Below, in pieces: positions 61,523-64,000 of a stretch of 64,000 nt of DNA. The notes below the pieces were generated by a model, which had not been told where the DNA came from, did not search any database, and worked only from the letters and a program-made list of their open reading frames with translations. Source of the DNA: Nonlabens sp. MB-3u-79. Its GTDB lineage: Bacteria > Bacteroidota > Bacteroidia > Flavobacteriales > Flavobacteriaceae. Numbering within the stretch: the stretch's first letter is position 1; each line of letters starts with the position of its first letter. The stretch is taken from assembly GCF_002831625.1 (NCBI RefSeq), contig NZ_CP025116.1, positions 496,001 through 560,000 on the forward strand, written 5' to 3'. Position numbers and translations under genes: made by a program.

Positions 61523-63532
61523 TTAGATTTTCTTTAGGACTATTTTTTGAGCGTCTTTACTCACTATGGAACTATAGAATTCCCTCCAATATTTATACTC
61601 TTCTGGTAAGACAATAGAGGACTTCATATCGAAGGTAGCTCTTGTCGACACCTTATTATCAAGATACTTTACTAAATAGGTATAGGTACCTATTTCATCG
61701 CCGTAAACAAATTTTTGGCTTTCAGGTAAGGTGATTACTTCATAACCATCAGGAATTGTAATAGTAACCATAGTATTTTTTTGATATGGGTACAATAAAT
61801 CTACAGGAAGCTTCCTCGATTCCTTCTTAAACGGATTATTATCAGTCGATTCAAATAATAGTGGGTTGATAAAAATTTTATCTCCTATTTTTTCTGCGGC
61901 ACCCTGGTAGTCAATTTCGTACTTGAACGTAAGTGGTTTATAAGGGTTTTTAAGACCTCCTATTTGTTCATTACTTACTGTTAAACCATTGTTCTCATCT
62001 GTCAAGTAGGTAATCAAACCCTTATCTGAAGACAGTGCATATTTGGATCTTGTTGTATATGCTATATTTTCTGTTTGACGTCTTTGTATGGTACCTGTAC
62101 AAGACATATCTTCACTTAAGTTTACGTTTATTGCTGTTATTTCCCTAGAAGTTTTTTCATTTTTGAGACTGATCCATCGAGAGGTTCCATTCTCTCCTAT
62201 CAGTCTTCCTTGCCAGTTGATAACTCTTAAAGGTAAAATATTAGGCGCAGTAAATGGCTCTGTAGCATCCAGTAGGTAAAATAAACCGTCTATATTTACA
62301 TGAGCAATAACATAATTAAACCCATCATTAGTAGGAAATAAAGGGATCCCATTGTTTTTAGAACTTATCAAAACTGGGTTAACTTGAATACCTGCCTTAC
62401 GCAACATGGATACGAGTAACAAATTGATATCGGCAACGTTTCCAGAACCTTTGTTATAAGCTTCTTTTATTCCCTCCATGGCATACTTGCCATAATAATC
62501 GTTCCATTTCACTTTCGATTTAACCAATTGAAAAATGGCCGAAGTTTTTTCAACATCACTTTGCAGACCATTCAATGCCTCCTTTAAATCATTTTTATAA
62601 AAACCAGTTCGATTCAATTGGCCACCAAAATTTACGTCGTCCGAAATGGTTTTGGCAACGGCTTCCCAAGTGGTACTATAATTTTCAATAGGAGAATTAG
62701 GAAATCTAGTACCTGATAATTCCACAATCATTTTGGACCTATAATTATCAAGATTGCCAGACATAGGTTCTGCTTCAATAGCCGGAACATTTTTTTCAAA
62801 AAGAGTATATATCTGGTTAACCATAGTTACCTTTTCATTTGAAAAATTGGTTGTTGCTACATTGCTGTTATATGTTCTTGTTTTTGAATTAAGATTAACA
62901 GTTCTATTCATTGATATTGTTTCAAATTTTGGAGTAAAAGAGGCACGAGGATTAAATAAGACATTATAGAGGTAGTACTCTACCATTTCAACCTTTACAT
63001 TTAAATTTAAGATAGGAATCTCATATTGCAGGTTGATGTCATCAATCTGTGGAAATGGAGAGGTTATAACATATGTATATTCTATCACTGAACCTGCACG
63101 AACATTAGGCATTGTAAATGTTTCTGTTTTCCATCGATCGTCTAACTCATTATCAAATACTCCAGAGCTTTTCAATTTAGTTCTAAGTACTTCTCCATTA
63201 ACAAGGTTAAAAGTAGCTCCTTTTAACCCCTTAAGTTTTTCCCTAGTTTTACTGTTTCTATTCCACAATCGAATCTTTTTTGTGGCAAAATCAATTCCCT
63301 TTTCATTATTAATTTTTATCCGTTCACGAACTTCACGTTTTTGAATAAAACCTTTTCCCTGGACGTAATCAAAATTAATATGTACATTCCTATAAATTAA
63401 AATTGCGTCATGTTCTAAAGAATCAATAGCGTTTAATTCAAAGTCCGTACTTGAAATTTCTCCAAATTTCATATCTTGGGAATAGCCTAAAATACTGAAA
63501 ATCAATGCTAAAAATGATAATTTTATCCTCAT
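61523..63532 (-). CDS. DUF3857/transglutaminase-like exported protein
   Basis: The 669-residue protein has a signal peptide (MRIKLSFLALIFSILGYSQ), an N-terminal DUF3857 beta domain (about 45-250; ILIYRNVHINFDYVQGKG), a transglutaminase-like domain (about 290-420) and a C-terminal DUF3858-like beta domain. In the transglutaminase part the usual catalytic GxCxD/E motif appears as GSGNVADINLLLVSMLRKAGI with Ala instead of Cys, so enzyme activity is doubtful; later His and Asp (AHVNIDG, LLDATEP) are kept. The role is unknown. A second copy lies 187 bases upstream. Confidence 0.85.
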   Translation of the reverse strand: MRIKLSFLALIFSILGYSQDMKFGEISSTDFELNAIDSLEHDAILIYRNVHINFDYVQGKGFIQKREVRERIKINNEKGIDFATKKIRLWNRNSKTREKLKGLKGATFNLVNGEVLRTKLKSSGVFDNELDDRWKTETFTMPNVRAGSVIEYTYVITSPFPQIDDINLQYEIPILNLNVKVEMVEYYLYNVLFNPRASFTPKFETISMNRTVNLNSKTRTYNSNVATTNFSNEKVTMVNQIYTLFEKNVPAIEAEPMSGNLDNYRSKMIVELSGTRFPNSPIENYSTTWEAVAKTISDDVNFGGQLNRTGFYKNDLKEALNGLQSDVEKTSAIFQLVKSKVKWNDYYGKYAMEGIKEAYNKGSGNVADINLLLVSMLRKAGIQVNPVLISSKNNGIPLFPTNDGFNYVIAHVNIDGLFYLLDATEPFTAPNILPLRVINWQGRLIGENGTSRWISLKNEKTSREITAINVNLSEDMSCTGTIQRRQTENIAYTTRSKYALSSDKGLITYLTDENNGLTVSNEQIGGLKNPYKPLTFKYEIDYQGAAEKIGDKIFINPLLFESTDNNPFKKESRKLPVDLLYPYQKNTMVTITIPDGYEVITLPESQKFVYGDEIGTYTYLVKYLDNKVSTRATFDMKSSIVLPEEYKYWREFYSSIVSKDAQKIVLKKI

Positions 63533-63719
63533 TAATTAAATTTTAATATAGCTTTAGGTGAGCTCCGTTTCTAAGTGTTTTTTATGATGGCCTTCAAAAA
63601 AGATAAATTTATGTACAATACTAGTTACCACTACCTATTCAAAAGCAATCAAATAGTAGCTCGTCCATTAAAACACCGTACTTCTTGGACTTTATCTCGA
63701 CAAAAGCAACTGCGATACC

Positions 63720-64000
63720 TCAATTCTTCTTTCCGATCTTTCTTAAGACTATTTTTTCTGCGTCTTTTTCTACCATAGAAATAAAAAATTCTCTGAAAGA
63801 CTCATAGTTTTCCGGCTCGATCAGATAAATATTTAAATCAAAGTCTGCCACAGTACTTATGAAGCCATTAGCTTCATCAACCGTATACGTGTAAGTTCCT
63901 AGCCCATCATTATAAACAAATTTGACACTTTCAGGCATGGTCTCTACAACGAAGCCATCCGGGATTTTTAAATTCACAATAGTTTTAGTCGAAACTGGAT
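63720..64000 (-). CDS. Second DUF3857-type protein, C-terminal part
   Basis: The reverse-strand frame is open to the window edge and ends at the stop at 63720, so about 93 C-terminal codons are seen and the start lies beyond the window. KIPDGFVVETMPESVKFVYNDGLGTYTYTV aligns by eye with the end of the protein at 61523 (TIPDGYEVITLPESQKFVYGDEIGTYTYLV), and both end with KDAxKIVLxKI. It is therefore a tandem paralogue. GTG at 63977 is not the real start because the homologous segment continues upstream. Confidence 0.82.
   Translation of the reverse strand, partial: PVSTKTIVNLKIPDGFVVETMPESVKFVYNDGLGTYTYTVDEANGFISTVADFDLNIYLIEPENYESFREFFISMVEKDAEKIVLRKIGKKN

Noticed and set aside
1..64000. CRISPR arrays, rRNA genes, insertion sequences, prophage or defence genes
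   Set aside because: Looked for on both strands; no regularly spaced repeats, transposase, integrase, phage or restriction genes were seen.

Overview
The window looks like a stretch of chromosome from a marine-type member of the Flavobacteriaceae (Bacteroidota). The DNA is AT-rich and the genes are packed closely. Promoters fit the Bacteroidota pattern TTG - about 21 bases - TAnnTTTG rather than TTGACA/TATAAT, and there are few Shine-Dalgarno sequences. Three secreted proteins end in type IX secretion (T9SS) C-terminal domains, and isoprenoids are made by the mevalonate route. The content is nearly all housekeeping. I see no rRNA, CRISPR array, prophage or insertion sequence. From memory the gene order and the GCTTTCGCGAAAGC repeat recall the Nonlabens/Dokdonia group, but this cannot be proved here.

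Layout: 1-8406 holds the end of murF, tRNA-Phe, and a forward run coaX - outer-membrane protein - TPR protein - lptC - small membrane protein - CNNM/CorC protein - PpiD-like foldase (envelope biogenesis). 8477-11305 (reverse) is a UbiA prenyltransferase, a nitrilase and a GYDIA-type GHMP kinase. 11510-13659 is a TPR protein and mpl (peptidoglycan recycling). 13736-16681 is a large T9SS subtilisin. 16965-24185 is purH followed by the rod-shape operon mreB-mreC-mreD-pbp2-rodA. 24459-31144 has an O-methyltransferase, a decayed PAP2 phosphatase, tatA, lipoproteins, an M1 peptidase and envelope proteins. 31265-34031 is pepE, three GNAT acetyltransferases and an M15 peptidase. 34138-36141 is mevalonate kinase and diphosphomevalonate decarboxylase. 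36356-44887 holds an ABC permease, an RluB-like protein without its catalytic Asp, a polyamine cluster (PLP decarboxylase, agmatinase, deoxyhypusine-synthase-like) and a GNAT-nitrilase fusion. 44946-49218 is an HTH membrane protein and three glycosyltransferases. 49752-64000 is der, a polyprenyl synthase, T9SS proteins, an arylsulfotransferase-like lipoprotein, rlmN, queA, aroA, a MazG-like protein and two tandem DUF3857 proteins, the last cut by the window edge.

How the parts connect: MurF, Mpl, MreBCD, PBP2, RodA and the M15 peptidase serve the cell wall. The GHMP kinases, MvaD, UbiA and the polyprenyl synthase serve isoprenoid and lipid-carrier synthesis. LptC, the foldase and the beta-barrel protein serve the outer membrane. 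RlmN, QueA and the RluB-like protein serve RNA modification.

The most unusual signals are: (1) a 14-bp perfect palindrome GCTTTCGCGAAAGC present 13 times plus one near-copy, mostly inside genes and in all three reading frames; (2) a set of genes whose TAnnTTTG promoter box lies only 3-6 bases before the start codon, suggesting leaderless mRNAs; (3) an RluB-family protein that has lost its catalytic Asp; (4) a PAP2 phosphatase pseudogene.
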